Shown piece after piece: positions 45,339 to 60,249 of a DNA stretch of 64,000 bases. This DNA is from Irpex lacteus. Lineage: Eukaryota; Basidiomycota; Agaricomycetes; Polyporales; Irpicaceae. Made by a program: the position numbers and the translations under genes. The notes under the pieces were generated by a model, which did no database searches, was not told the DNA's origin, and saw only the letters and a list, made by a program, of their open reading frames with translations. Positions within the stretch are counted from its first letter, which is position 1, and every line of letters begins with the position of its first letter. The DNA lies in the NCBI GenBank assembly GCA_001986395.2, contig MQVO02000024.1, positions 310,001 through 374,000 on the forward strand, written 5' to 3'.

Positions 45339-46309
45339 AGGGGTTCACTGTTGGGTCTAAAGTTCCAATGTGGCCTTGGGAAGAATAGCACGCTTGTTCC
45401 AGATGACTGGGGGGTTTTGGAGCAAACCTCAGAGTGCAAAGTTCGTCTGTCGAGAACTCATTTGGGTCCTGAGCGCGAGGACTCAAATGCCAACATCCGA
45501 TCTGGAGCAACCCTGTCGATGTTCATCATGCCAATGTATGAAAGAGTAATAAATATACGATAAGTTGTTTGTATAGGTACGAACTCACCTAAAAACTTTG
45601 ATCGTATCTTGCAAACCCGTGCATGGACACCACCGGGGTGGCAACACTCCGGAGGCTCGCTTGCAATAAAGAACGATATCATCAATTGGCTTAGCCTCGT
45701 GGTTAAGCAATATAGATGTTAATTGGGATGGTTTGGGAGCACTGACGCATGTGTGTTACTGCGGTTGAACAATTTGGAAGCGCATTCTAGACAGTGGCGA
45801 GTAGTCAGCATGGCTTGTGCGCTGTGAAAGAGCTAAACACCTGATTTTAACACAAGGGTACACCTTGGTATAGCTAAAGCAGCGCAGGAGTTAACCCAGT
45901 TAGTTGAGGAGGCTTAGACAGTGTTCGTGACGCGCTTGAGCATATCGGAGAGTCTGAACAGCGGCGAGATGTTAGTATGGCTAGTACTTAAGCGATATGG
46001 AGTGCTTTGTAACGAGCTACGACGCCTCACCTCCACAGAAATGTGCACCCAGTAATTTACGTTGATACAGCTAGATTTGTAGCACTATATCACTTTCAGC
46101 AATTCTTCTTCGGAAGCTATTAGAAGTTTCAGTACTCCTGGTATTGATCAGACACCTACAGAGTCGTCTGAACCGCATAACATCCGAGATACCGTGAGAT
46201 TACAGCAACCGTAGTTCAGGACATCTTGCTCAGCATGATGTAGAAGTTGAACGTGAAAGACACTTTGGCAAGCGCGCAAGTTATTTGGTCTGATGACTAA
46301 GCAAACCCA
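45339..46309. other. Intergenic
   Basis: About 1 kb without a supported gene. Two loosely similar segments (about 45790-45850 and 45955-46010, sharing CAG-GGCGAG ... ATGGCT words) may be an old local duplication. Confidence 0.3.
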
Positions 46310-47051
46310 TTGTGGCGTTCGACCAATTGCAGGCGGCGTATGCACCGGCGCCGCTGGACTTGGTCACATACCACCGCCGTGACAGCCCAGCTTCTTGGAA
46401 CTGGTCAGTCTTCTCTCGGGATGTTTTGGGGCCATCTTCATAAACTAACTCCACGTCAAGTGCTGGCGAACCAGTGGCTCGATTCTGCCCTGTTTAGAGT
46501 TCCGACCTTCCCGGAGAGTGAGTTTTCCGAGACGTCAAATCGAGACGCGTTCGTTGGGACTGTTCCTCCAGATTGTGCTGACATTTCCTAGATGTATGCA
46601 CGGTATTCTGCAGATCCGTTCAGGACGGTGGAGGGGGAAACGATTAAAAGGCCTCCCATCTTATGGCCGTGTCGTTCTCCCATGGCCAGCAGGTTCCTGG
46701 CGAATTTCTGCACCTTGGATCTGGAGGCAGCGATTGGCAGTGACGTCGGCCGACACAGGAAGTAAGATGAAAATGCTGTCGATCTGACGCAGAATGCGAA
46801 CTAGAAGAGGGGCGGGAGAAGCAGCTCGATCTAGATTATTATGTCCACGAACCGAACCTGGCAGGTGAGTAGAAACGCCTTAAACTTTCTATTGACTTTG
46901 GCTGAGGCCTGCCGTTTAGCTGGACAGACTTTGCAAACCAGAAACTTCTGATGTTGGAGTACTGTCAAGCCGAGCTGATACTGAACGTTATTGAACCGTC
47001 GCTGAGTCGAGGGTCCGATTTCGACCCGAATGTCACGCCGCAGCTAATATA
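46310..47051 (+). pseudogene. Possible gene remnant or unresolved multi-exon gene
   Basis: Protein-like stretches lie in order on the plus strand: LANQWLDSALFRVPTFPE (about 46460-46520), MYARYSADPFRTVEGETIK... (from 46592), DLDYYVHEPNLAG (about 46828-46864) and WTDFANQKLLMLEYCQAEL...RGSDFDPNVTPQLI (about 46920-47051). GTAAGA and GTGAGT donors follow some of them. Phases at two junctions do not match under simple splicing, so I cannot assemble a full frame. No family is recognised. It is either a decayed gene or one with unusual introns, upstream of the halogenase on the same strand. Confidence 0.3.
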
Positions 47052-47254
47052 AACATCGCTCCTCGAGAGTGTGACTAGCTCAGTCACCTCGAGCTCCCTC
47101 ATTTCTCTTATCTCTTTCTCATCTGAACCACCATCGTCATCATCGTCCTTCACGTCCACCTCTCAACACGCCGTTGTCGACGACGACGACGTCGTTCTCA
47201 CCCTCTGAATTTTCTGTCGGAGGCATCCCGCCGCCAACGTCAACCAGCTATCAA

Positions 47255-50246
<2,992 letters not shown>

Positions 50247-51300
50247 GGCCGGTGAAAAGCGCTGAGTGGGAGGCTGGTGCCACTGGTGGTCTTCAGTGGC
50301 CCGTTCAGCTGGTACGATGTTATGTTGTGGCCGCATCTATTGCTCTGGTTGGTTTTCCTTCTCGTTCTATCATTATAATCTTGGTGTTGCTCTCGTTCAC
50401 TGTCATCCCGCTCTGCATCCCGTTATCGTCTTGTATTCTGTTCTTTCTGTCACACCATGCGTTCGTAGCTTCTGTTGTTGTGCTGCTGTTATTGGCTCTT
50501 AGTTGTGTAATGTGCAATCATCGTAGTATCTATGTATTCTACTGTATACCCAATTGAACACTAAGTTATTTCGTCATGAGCTTTGCATAGCGTCTCATCA
50601 AGTGTGTCGAGTACGCTAATTTGCCTGCAGCTTCGATGTCGAGATTGAATATTGAGCACTAAATCCGTCTGGTCTTATGTGGAATGTGAGGTTACTTCGT
50701 TTCATTCATGCACTGTATACGCCCTAAAGGCAGATAATACACGAGTACAAGAAGCCAGAGGTACAGTAGTAGTACTACGTATGTATACAAGAAAACCCTG
50801 GAGAATACGAACGCGATCGAGCGTCGTAGAGGGGAAGTAGAAGGTTCACAACACGCTTTCTTTTCGTCTATCTATCTATGGGTAGGTTGGCGTGGTGAGT
50901 ACAATAGTATGACACGAGGGTGGAGGTAAGGATAAGGATACATAATACGAGATCTTTTCGTGAGGGAAGCGCTATTCGATCCTCTGAGCGCGGCTTAGAG
51001 GTCCGGAACCGGATAGAGTAGGCTTCCTTCGTCTATGGATGGGTGTCGTCGTCGCCTTGGCTGGATACATGGATGGTGGTGGCTCCTCTGATGGTCCTGC
51101 AGAGGGAAGACGTGACGTGATAGTGTGTCGTGGAGAAAGCGAAAGCGAAGAGCGGAATACAAAACGGATATAAGCGAGGAGGGAGGGGAGGACAGAAAGG
51201 GCGTCAAGCCCGCCAGTGTGTCGATCCCGAACCAAGTCCCGAGATCCAATAAATATGCGGATAATCCTCGAAGAGCGTCTTGTATCTCGAGGTGAGACGT
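50247..51300. other. Intergenic between convergent genes
   Basis: About 1 kb. The left part is T-rich and looks like the halogenase 3' UTR (about 50300-50570). No gene supported. Confidence 0.4.
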
Positions 51301-51943
51301 TTACTGGAACGTCCACTTGACGTTGTGCAGACGGCCGACAGACTTGCTTGCAAGTTTGGAGAAGGCAGTGGGCGAGAGGTCAAGCGAGCCGGTGGCACAG
51401 CCAGGGCAGCGGTCGACGACTTTGACTGTTACGGATTTGCCTTGGTCTGGAGAACACGATATGAGCGCTCGGGTGTCAAAGTAAGAAATACAATAAAGAC
51501 ATACAATTGATCTTGATGTGCTTGCCGCAGACAGGGTTGTTGTTCGGGTTGCCGCCCTTGTAACCACTGACAATAAAGAAACAGAGTGTTATGAGGATCA
51601 TGTACTTCGATATCGGTAACTTTAAGTACGTACGGGAATTGGTCGAACATTGTGTGAGAAACCGCGGCGACGAGCTCGCTATCGTGGTTGGTATGACCAC
51701 ATGCGCCAAGACCAACGTCGTAGAAGGTCACTATGATCGGGACATGTTGTTAGTCAAAGTACTCGCTCGAACAAAGGGTAGAGTATACTGACTGTCTCCA
51801 GAGTGGGTGCCCGAAACTTGAAGGCGCTTCTCGAGAACTTCAGAGTCTGCTTCGATCTCATCTTCTTCACGAGGCACTGCTGCACCCAGGACGGAGATGA
51901 CGAGGGCGAAGATGAAGAAGAGGTGGAAGAGAGAGCGGAACAT
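51301..51943 (-). CDS. Expansin/RlpA-like double-psi beta-barrel secreted protein 2
   Basis: Paralogue of the gene at 41258, on the opposite strand. ATG 51943 starts the signal peptide MFRSLFHLFFIFALVISVLGA, followed by an acidic propeptide-like stretch ending in LEKR, a Kex2-type site. The DPBB domain has TFYDVGLGACGHTNHDSELVAAVSH, then CGKHIKIN (intron) QGKSVTVKVVDRCPGCATGSLDLSPTAFSKLA and ends GRLHNVKWTFQ at 51301. It has one extra intron after the propeptide; the two other introns sit at the same codons as in copy 1. A TATAAAA box lies at 52106-52112, about 165 nt upstream. Secreted, probably wall-associated. Confidence 0.87.
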
Positions 51944-52105
51944 CGTGAAAGAAGTCGAAGTGTTGTGATGTGTGAAGGGGTAGTGGAGAGTGGTACGACT
52001 ACGCGTATGTACGACGAGGGGCGCTGGCGGGGCGGGTGAGGAGAAAGTCTGCACAAAGGATGGCGGGTGGAGACACGGATCGAGTTTAGAAAGAGACGAA
52101 CTCCA

Positions 52106-52112
52106 TTTTATA
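52106..52112 (-). promoter_or_regulatory. TATA box of expansin-like gene 2
   Basis: TATAAAA on the minus strand, about 165 nt before the ATG at 51943. The spacing is similar to the paralogue's box. Confidence 0.45.
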
Positions 52113-54546
52113 CCGCAGAGAAATGCCTGTGCCTCATGGTCATCCTACGTAACACCGCTGAGGACGCGGCATTCAAGTAACGATGCGACTAACGAGATGA
52201 AAGAAAAAAGTGAATTTGACACGTCGCCGTCTTGGCTCGCGGTCCCGCCGATTGGCTAGAACGCGTAACATGAGATGCGCCAAAGGATTGCTCCGTCGAG
52301 ACGATGGGAACGTGAGGTTCAGACGCGTGCAGGCGAGGCTTTTTCATCGTAAGCACCCCGAAAATCTGATAATTAGGGCCGTTAGGGTTGAGGTCTGTAT
52401 TGGGGAAGCCTAGGCTGTCAATACTCCGCGGACAAATGACATGGCACAACTCACCCAATCACGTCAATACTCATGCATATGCTTCAACTGGCGACCCCAG
52501 CGCTTGCAGCTTGACTAATGACCGGCGTATGAGCGTGAGTGGCGGCGCCTGCCGCGGGAGTAGCCACCATCTGGGCTTCCAGGATGGGCAAGGCAGGCAC
52601 ACCGCCGGCGTGGTGATGTGCATAATACGTACCCCCAACTTTAATGCGCTTATGCTTAACGGGATAAAAACATTCGGGATTGGCGGTCGCGCATCGCCCC
52701 GCCGAGCGATGTTGTACCCTGGAACGTGGCGATTGCACGACGGTGAGGGATGAGCGATGTCGATGAGAATGCAAACATGGCGTGGCACATAGCATGGAGA
52801 TGACGACGAGGAAATGAGCTCGCAACCATTGATTGTGAGGACAAAGAAAAGCAGCGAGATTGCATATGTCAGGCACGAGGTGGCGGCAAGCCCCGTTGAT
52901 GGGCTCCTCACCTCCAGCGCCTGGCAGTGGATCAACAACGTGTTTTTGAACCTGCGCACCGAGCCGGACCTGTATTCCTGCGGACGCCACCCAGCCGCCG
53001 TCGCACAAAAACAATGAAATTTCTCTGACATGGGTATGAGTGCCAAGAAGTCGAGGCAAAAAAAACATCGATGGACTTACCAGTATATGTTCAGCATGGG
53101 ATAGTGTATCAGGCATCCATCTATCTTACTTGCTTTAGCTAAAGTCGTTAAATGACATCGAATGACGGTCAGCTCACTATTAACCTTCCCATGTAGGCTA
53201 TCATCGACAACGTGACCTCATCACCGCGTTAGCAGCGAACATGGCCAATAGATTGACCCACTTCGTGGTCGTAAGGGCGGAGAGCCGCTGATGAACGCGT
53301 ATACTCATAAATTGTTGTTAGAGGGTTTCCCTCCGATGCGAGAGTTGCCCCCGTGGTCGTCGTTTCAACTGCCAACAAACAGTCAGTGGCACGACGCAAC
53401 TCCGATATCTGTGAGAAAGCGGAGGATGAATGTAACGCGCATCATAGAGGGTTGTAAAGTGCACTTACCCTGTTGAGCTCGTCCTGTGCAAGAACAAAGC
53501 CTGCGACGACAACACATGAGTCAAAACGGACGGAGCTACTTGGCGGTGTGCACACATTGTCGCCGCAATGCATCGAACATGGGACTTGTGTTGTACGACC
53601 CTAAAAACGTTCAGTGAAGTGAAAGTCGAGCTTCTAGAGTCTAGACCGGCTATGGACGGCGCACCGCAACACAAAGTACGCGCCTAGAAGAACCGCTGGT
53701 TGTGGATAAATGAGTAGAGTCGGCATCGAGTACGACAGAAACCCTGGCCTTCAAAAAAACCGCGTGGCAAGTGTGCGAAGGTTGGCCTATGCTCGGACGA
53801 GTGTATATGGCCTCAACGATAGCCATGCTGTAACAACAAATCGCAGCCAAGCCTCATATTGCTGACAATCCTCTTGTTAGCACCCTCGTACCTGAAATAA
53901 CTCCAAATCCGAACGAACACGGTGATTCCCTGGACCGTGGAGGGCGGACAAACCTCAAATTTTGCGCGGGGCAACCTCAGTCAGGGCCAACCGTTGATTT
54001 TAACGTTTTGATAAGTATTGATCTTCAAATTGGAGTAAGCGCGATAATCGATTCTCCCAATGGGAGCCCATAGGCCCATCGTACTTGGAAGTGGTCTGGG
54101 CCTATCATCGATAAAATAATCTTACCACGACCGATAATTTTGATCAGTAGGCGCTTAGCTCGAAATCTGCCACTTACGAGTTTGTGCACGCGAACTTGGG
54201 GTCGTTGTGGACTGAGAGTTCTGTGGGGATGGTTGACTTGAATGAAGTGAGAAGCCGAGACACATGCGTTGGAGTGGTCGCTTCCAGACTGCTGTCCACA
54301 TACGGGTAGGCATAATCATGAGCGATGCGCTTGAGGAATTCGCTCCGTTTTTGGCAAAGAGCGATGGGGTGGCCAGCCGCAAACAAGCAGATATCGCATT
54401 GGTGGAATATGGGGCGCCGTGTGCATTGCGTCCAACGTTGTGTCATCTGCATCCGACTCAATTTACCAACTCAACTGTACATAAACCCGCGTCAGTGGTG
54501 AAATCATCGTCTTACTCACCATCCACGAACTTACCGCTGAAGGACG
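52113..54546. other. Gene-poor interval
   Basis: 2.4 kb with overlapping open frames (for example 52471-53116 on the minus strand in two frames) but no domain or convincing intron chain. Protein-like text at 54174-54400 (minus) might be further exons of the fragment at 54547-55065. Confidence 0.3.
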
Positions 54547-55065
54547 TTATTTGACAAACGCCCGACATTTTCGCCTCCGAGCAGTGAGCGTGATGCCCGA
54601 AGAAGGGGTACCGAGTTTATTGGGGCTGGAAGACAGAAGCGTGAAGGCAAGCAGTGCCGTCAGGCGTGACCGGAATGCATACGTAGTGTTAACGGGAGGT
54701 ATAACAGCCGCTGTCTGCGACGTCGTTGAAATTATGAGACGCTATCAGAGATCTGACGGAGATGTACAAGAATACTTCTTACCATTGAGACCATGAGCAC
54801 GAGCATGGTATTCATTAATGATATGACTGTCAAAAGCAGTACGCACAGACGCGATAGACACTTGAGGGATACTAGTAACTGGTCGCGCGTGAAGCAAGCA
54901 ACTGGGGAACACGTTGTAATCTGCCGGTAGCGGTAATTGGGCTCGTGTTAGTCATATATACTGGATGAGCATAAGAAACGCACCTGATACCAACGTGTAC
55001 AGCCAAGGATCCCGAATACGTCTTGTAGCTTTGCAGTCACGGAACCTAAAAAACGAATATGTGCT
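54547..55065 (-). CDS. Unrecognised gene fragment, three linked exons
   Basis: Three minus-strand exons join with compatible phases. Exon about 55065-54988 reads STYSFFRFRDCKATRRIRDPWLYTL; the next (about 54940-54795) LPLPADYNVFPSCLLHARPVTSI then ASVRTAFDSHIINEYHARAHGLN; the last AVIPPVNTTYAFRSRLTALLAF then LSSSPNKLGTPSSGITL, stopping at 54547. GTGCGT and GTAAGA donors and a CTAAC branch site fit. I found neither a start codon nor convincing upstream exons, so this may be the 3' end of a longer gene or a remnant. No family recognised. Confidence 0.4.
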
Positions 55066-56483
55066 CTGTCTCTCACAACATGTTAGCATGAATAGGTCCG
55101 CCATTAGTAGACTGTATGCAGAAGCAGAATACATGAGAGATCTTACGATCACAAAGCCTGAGTTTCACATATTGTTAGACAGACGCATGAAGAACTTCAT
55201 GGCGGTGTCTGCACCTGCGCGTCTCACGCATGTCGCTGCTTCCATCGGCGAGAGATTGCAATAAAGTACCACCGGAGTTGATGACGGGTATGGACTTGGA
55301 GAAGAGACCCATTTACGAACCGGAGAGATCGATTCTCAAGTACGACGTAGGGTCAAACACCGTGAACCGAAGGTTTTGCCAGGGGTTCTCGATGGTGGAA
55401 CCTACGCCGCGTTGAAGCTGTGAGTCGTTGGACACAATCTAGAAGACATTCAATGAGATAAAATCTCTGGCATGTAGCAAAGGTGGGGTCTATAGAAGAG
55501 TGAGATGAACTTCTCGAAAGGAGAAAAATGATAACTCACCGGTGACCAGCACCATCCTTCATCACGAGTTTGCACTTCCAGACAGACTGGCCCTGTGTCA
55601 TTCATGAGTAAAGGCAACCTGATGCCATTCGAGCCCTATGTTGGTGGTGGAGCGGAGAACATCGCCAGCTCACTGCGACGTTCTCTGGTAAAGGCAAGTT
55701 GGCAATCTCCGTCAGGTACTACATCGCGGGTATTCGTGTGACAACGATTTTGGATGATGTAGCACTACGTATACGTGAAGTTGATGAAGAGGCAATACTT
55801 GTCGACACGAGTGCGCATGTAAGTGGTTGTTCTGGTTCAAGACCGAAGTCGGGCGAAGATCGGGAACTTCAGGGCGCTATCCCGCCACCTGTCCAAATGT
55901 GGCGGTGAATCGGCCATCAAGATGCCGGCGTTGGTTCGAACTTCGCGCCTCGAGATCTTGGCCACCGACCGTCATGTCGCGACGTCTGCTACCGTGAACT
56001 GCACTATTTGTGTGATGATACTGTGTTGAACTAAACTCAGTGGCAAGTGTAGCCATGAACTTCAACTCACGGCGGCTTGGGCACGGCATTACCGTTATGC
56101 CAGCTGCCTGTCGCTCACTCCATTGGTTTCGGCCGTGCACGAAAGGTATGTAGCGATAAACGAGCTTGGATCCTACAGTACCTTGAATGCCAATAAAGAC
56201 CACCTTTTAGGCATGTATATCATGATAATTCAATCAACCCTGAAGGCATCATCAGAGGTGCGTGGATTCCTTGTATTTCGCAAATGTCTCCGTCGCTCAA
56301 GCACCCATGTACAGCATCCCGTCTATAACATGCTCGTTGTGAACCAGTTATTGTCTCGGATACGGAGTATAATGACTCGCGTATCGATGCTGCTAACTTG
56401 AAGGCACAGCCAGTCACTGAGCCGTCTTGCAATGTGGCGCATACACCGCTGCTCCCCTTTAGTCCATACATCCACGTTCTACT
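55066..56483. other. Interval without a supported gene
   Basis: Scattered open stretches on both strands, e.g. 55823-56029 (+) and 55877-56203 (-), none with recognisable motifs. It may contain 5' exons of either neighbour. Confidence 0.3.
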
Positions 56484-57570
56484 ATGCGTACTTCCCCTTC
56501 AACGACGCTGATATCTCTGGATAGCCCATCTATGAGCTTCAGATCTTCAGATCGAGCATTATGGCCAGCGCGCCACTTTGACGAATATCCGTCCTTGGAA
56601 GTACTGGGGGAACGCCACACTCCCATTCAATCTCATGTCGAATTTCAGCAATCCAGGTCTGCGAAACACTCCCCTTTTCAAGACTCACCTAGTGTAAAGG
56701 TGGATATATCTGTGGCGGCAACTCGACTACAACCCGATCATATCCTGATATTGTTCACGCCTGGAATAAGCCTTTTCGTAACTGCAGGTTCTGGTGCACA
56801 AGATGCTGTAGAGGGGCTAGTGAAAGATGACACGCTATTGCAACAGGAGCAAGGGCCGGCAAGTTTTGCTTGCTCTTACGTGGTACGTGATATGTTCTCT
56901 ACTATTCTCTGTAGTATTCTGATGACGATCCTCGGTGACACAAGTGTGAAGGGGTTCCGAGAGCCGAACATACGACGAATATAGATTGGAGCAAGCTTCC
57001 GAAATTTTATAAAATTGCGGACCTAGTAACAGCCATCAGTGGTGGTGCGAGGTCATGGATAAAGACAACGTATCAGCAGCATTTGAGACGAGTAAGTCCC
57101 TGGTGCTGAGCAAGCTAATGCGTATCATGTCTTAATAACGTTGCACTAAGGGTACTATATCACCACTTAGCCCGATGGGCTTATTCTCGTCGTTTAGGAT
57201 CGCCAAGATACAATACTACAACACAACGTATACTCGGGTAACTCTTGCTCAAGACACCCTGTTACCGGGCTTTTCAACTCCACAGCAATTCTTTCGCTTT
57301 GACAACCTCTGTACGATGAGGTATCCGCCAAGGCCAGATTGCTCGATCTCAATAAAGGCAGACCGTTGTGCCTCGATCGCTCCCTCGCCTGTATACAAAA
57401 CCTCTACTTGTTCAGATGGGCGGCCTTGTGCACAACGTCGAGAGGATATGGAAAAAACACAGCTCCAGCCTTCTGATCCGTGCTTCCTCAGAATGCGTCT
57501 CCATCCAGCTCATTTGGAGGATCCAGAAGTGGAGAGACGCGTGCTGAAGCTGTGGGAGGTGTTGAGCTGA
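56484..57570 (+). CDS. Unknown protein, local family member A
   Basis: Exons 56484-56882, 56945-57091, 57151-57237 and 57286-57570 all join in phase 0 and give 305 residues; the 48-nt third intron is a multiple of three and also open, so it may be retained. Exon 2 reads IDWSKLPKFYKIADLVTAISGGARSWIKTTYQQ; exon 3 contains GLFSSFRIAKIQ. The spacing of A, GA and W in ADLVTAISGGARSWI matches AHVLYNVAMGAQQWL of the gene at 58177, and GLFSSFRI matches GVLSKDFRI there, suggesting a divergent paralogue. No known domain; no signal peptide or membrane segment. Confidence 0.5.
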
Positions 57571-58176
57571 TGACTTCAATCTGCGTACGTGGTGAAATTG
57601 ACCTGGTTCAAACTTTGCCCCTAATATGTCTTCAGTATCATATTCAATAACTTTATGTCAATTCTCTGACTCATTGACAATAGATCTTGAGGTGCGTATG
57701 ACTGTTCACACCTTTACGATCGGTCACAGCACGTACTCACGTATATTCAAGAAGATAGCATACATAACCGCATCACTATGCTGGATCTCCAAGCTTATTG
57801 AACACTATTGAACAGTGCGTCGATCGCTCAAATATCCTGCGCAGCATTGTCCAGTGGTTGTGAGTAGCATCTTTGTTCGGAAGTATATACCTCTGGAATT
57901 CCACCGATTACTCATATATCCTTAGGCGCCTATAACCGCCCTTTTGTCCCTTCTACGATCATCCATTTTGCATTGCGGCACAAGCGCTGCCACATCGCAG
58001 AACACACAGGCGGTTCTTGCATATGCCATCTCGGAGGCGGTGGCCAGTGGCCAATCCACATTCCATCCAATCGTGGCTGTGGCCTTCATAGCCCAGTATA
58101 AAACCCTCACCGCGACTTTGAGAGTTGGCCATCTCATTCTACTGGCCCTCCCTCGCCGATTTACCACCATACTGAA
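57571..58176. other. Intergenic
   Basis: About 600 nt between same-strand genes; presumed promoter of the gene at 58177. Confidence 0.35.
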
Positions 58177-59085
58177 ATGTCGCAGTCTTCAAGGTCATAT
58201 GCGCCGTCGATATCTGACATCAGCTATCGCAGAGAGCCCCGTGAAAGCGGCGCCACAGCCCCCACGCCAACCTCAAGCTCCCTTACCCCTCCTTCCTCTC
58301 TCAAGCGCGCTCGCCGCCATCCCATGCAGTTCCCTGCCGGCACCACGGTCGAGACGATCACAATGACCACGAAAGAATATTCTCACCGCATGGACGAGAG
58401 AATCGTCTATCACGATAATGTTGGCGTACCGATTGAAGACATGATCTTGCAGGCTCAGGATCCCAGATCTCATCTCCACGTGCGTGGTTTGTCCCAGAGA
58501 ATTTCGGACGAGCATTTCTGCGAGAAAGGTTACGTTTGCAGTTATACGGTCAGTGTCCCGGTGTTGTGTCGTCCGTGTTTGACTGCTAATGATACAGTGC
58601 ATCTAGCTCTTTGATGGTAGTTGCGAATATCCCAATATACACTCGTACCCGTTTGCGATAACATACAAACATTGGAGTAAGGCACATGTCCTGTATAACG
58701 TGGCAATGGGTGCTCAACAATGGCTGGAAAATGAGAAACGACGGCAAGTAAGTTTACGATAAATATTCTGTAACTTATGTGGAAGAGTGTCGCTGATCCT
58801 AACTGTAACCCGTAGCCCAAAGATCGCAAGCACATGACAGGCGTGCTGTCGAAAGATTTCAGAATTGTAGTTGTCGCCATCACATCCATCGGCCCTCGTG
58901 GAACGATACATGCGGAGATTCAACGCGCTTCAGGACTCATGAGGAAGGATACCCGAGCCTTTGAAAGGAAGTTAGCCACCACTGGCGGTTTTAATGACGC
59001 TGCGTCCGAGGCTAGCGCGAGTCCCACCACCTACACAATGACACCGACTTGGGAGGCATTGTTGAACCGGCTTGGCTCTTCGTGA
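58177..59085 (+). CDS. Unknown protein, local family member B
   Basis: Exons 58177-58548, 58607-58747 and 58816-59085 (phase 0) give 260 residues. The Ser-rich N-terminus (MSQSSRSYAPSISDISYR) is followed by TVETITMTTKEYSHRMDE, VPIEDMILQAQDPRSHLH and ISDEHFCEKGYVCSYT; exon 2 has SKAHVLYNVAMGAQQWLENE; exon 3 has HMTGVLSKDFRIVVVAITSIGP and a C-terminus ending in WEALLNRLGSS. Clear tandem paralogue of the next gene. No family that I recognise; it looks globular and cytosolic. Confidence 0.7.
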
Positions 59086-59177
59086 CCTCCGTTTATGTGT
59101 TATATGTCTGGGATCGTACCGATTTTGTATGATAGTGCTTGTATTACCATTGAAAACGTAGAACGTTTATAGACTAC

Positions 59178-60249
59178 TTGACCAATGTTGTGGTTCATCC
59201 TAGATGCTGGCGGATACTCATGCAAGCGCTGCGCTGTCTTCAAGACCCTTGGAAGGGATGGCTTCTTCGGGACCTAACAAGTCCAAATACTCAATATCCG
59301 ATATTATCCTCGACTACCGTGACCGTGAAGAGCTGCGCAACGCCACTGGCAATGTCAAGCTCCTCCACCAACCCTTGCACTCTCAAGAGAACTGGGGCCC
59401 GTCGTCATTCCACTACAGTCGAGACGATTGAGATGGCCGCACATGAATATACTGACCGCATGGAAGGACCAAGAAGGGTCTATCAAGACGACCATGGTAT
59501 GTTGGTGGAGGAGATAATCCTGCAGGCTCAGGATCCCGCATCCTACCTTCATGCGCGGTACGGTTTGTCGGAGAGGATTCCAGACGAACACCTCTGCGAG
59601 CAAGGTTACGTTTGCAATTATACGGTCTGTATTCGGATGTTGGTGGCGTCCATGGTCGACCACTGATGATTCTGTACATCTAGCTCTTGGATGGCGTGTC
59701 GGAGTTTCGGAATATACACTCATACCCGTTTGTGATAGCAGACGGTCAGCAGAGTAAGGCGCACCTTTTGCTCAATGTGGCGCAGGGTGCTCAACAATGG
59801 TTGGAACGTGAACAACGATGGCAAGTCAGTCTACACTAAGCATTCTCATATGGAAGATTGTCACTGATCATGACTGTTACCTGGCGCAGTTCAGAGCTCG
59901 TAAACATGCGACAGGAGTGTTATCGAAGGATTTCAGAATTTTAGCGGTCGCCATTACATCCATCGGACCTTGTGGAGCAATACATGCAGAGATTGGACGA
60001 GCTCCGGTCCCTATGAGTAGGGACATTCGATCCGAGTCTGCCAGTGAAATGCAGACTCTAGCGACCACTGGTAGATTTAACGATGCTGCTTCCCAGGCTA
60101 GTACAAGTCCCGCTACCTACACGCTGGCACCAACTTGGAAGGCGTTGATAAGCCGACTTGGGGGTCCGTCACTAGCCTCCTTGAGGAAGAGTAGCCACGT
60201 ACAGCCTTCCCGAGCCCGTGAACACCATCCGTCACCTCCGCGTATGTAA
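59178..60249 (+). CDS. Unknown protein, local family member C
   Basis: Tandem paralogue of the gene at 58177. The conservative model starts at 59352 (MSSSSTNPCTLKRTG): exons 59352-59624, 59684-59824 and 59890-60249, 257 residues. The frame stays open back to an ATG at 59178. Exon 2 is 141 nt, as in the paralogue. Shared blocks: STTVETIEMAAHEYTDRMEG, EEIILQAQDPASYLHARYGLS, NVAQGAQQWLERE, HATGVLSKDFRILAVAITSIGP. The sequence matching the paralogue's N-terminus (SKYSISDIILDYRDRE, about 59276-59325) lies in a different frame, so a 1-nt insertion near 59330 seems to have cut off the original start. The C-terminus is longer and basic. Confidence 0.65.

Noticed and set aside
52471..53116. Two overlapping minus-strand ORFs of 191 and 210 codons
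   Set aside because: Both frames are open over the same DNA, neither has a recognisable motif, and no conserved splice structure is visible; left unannotated.
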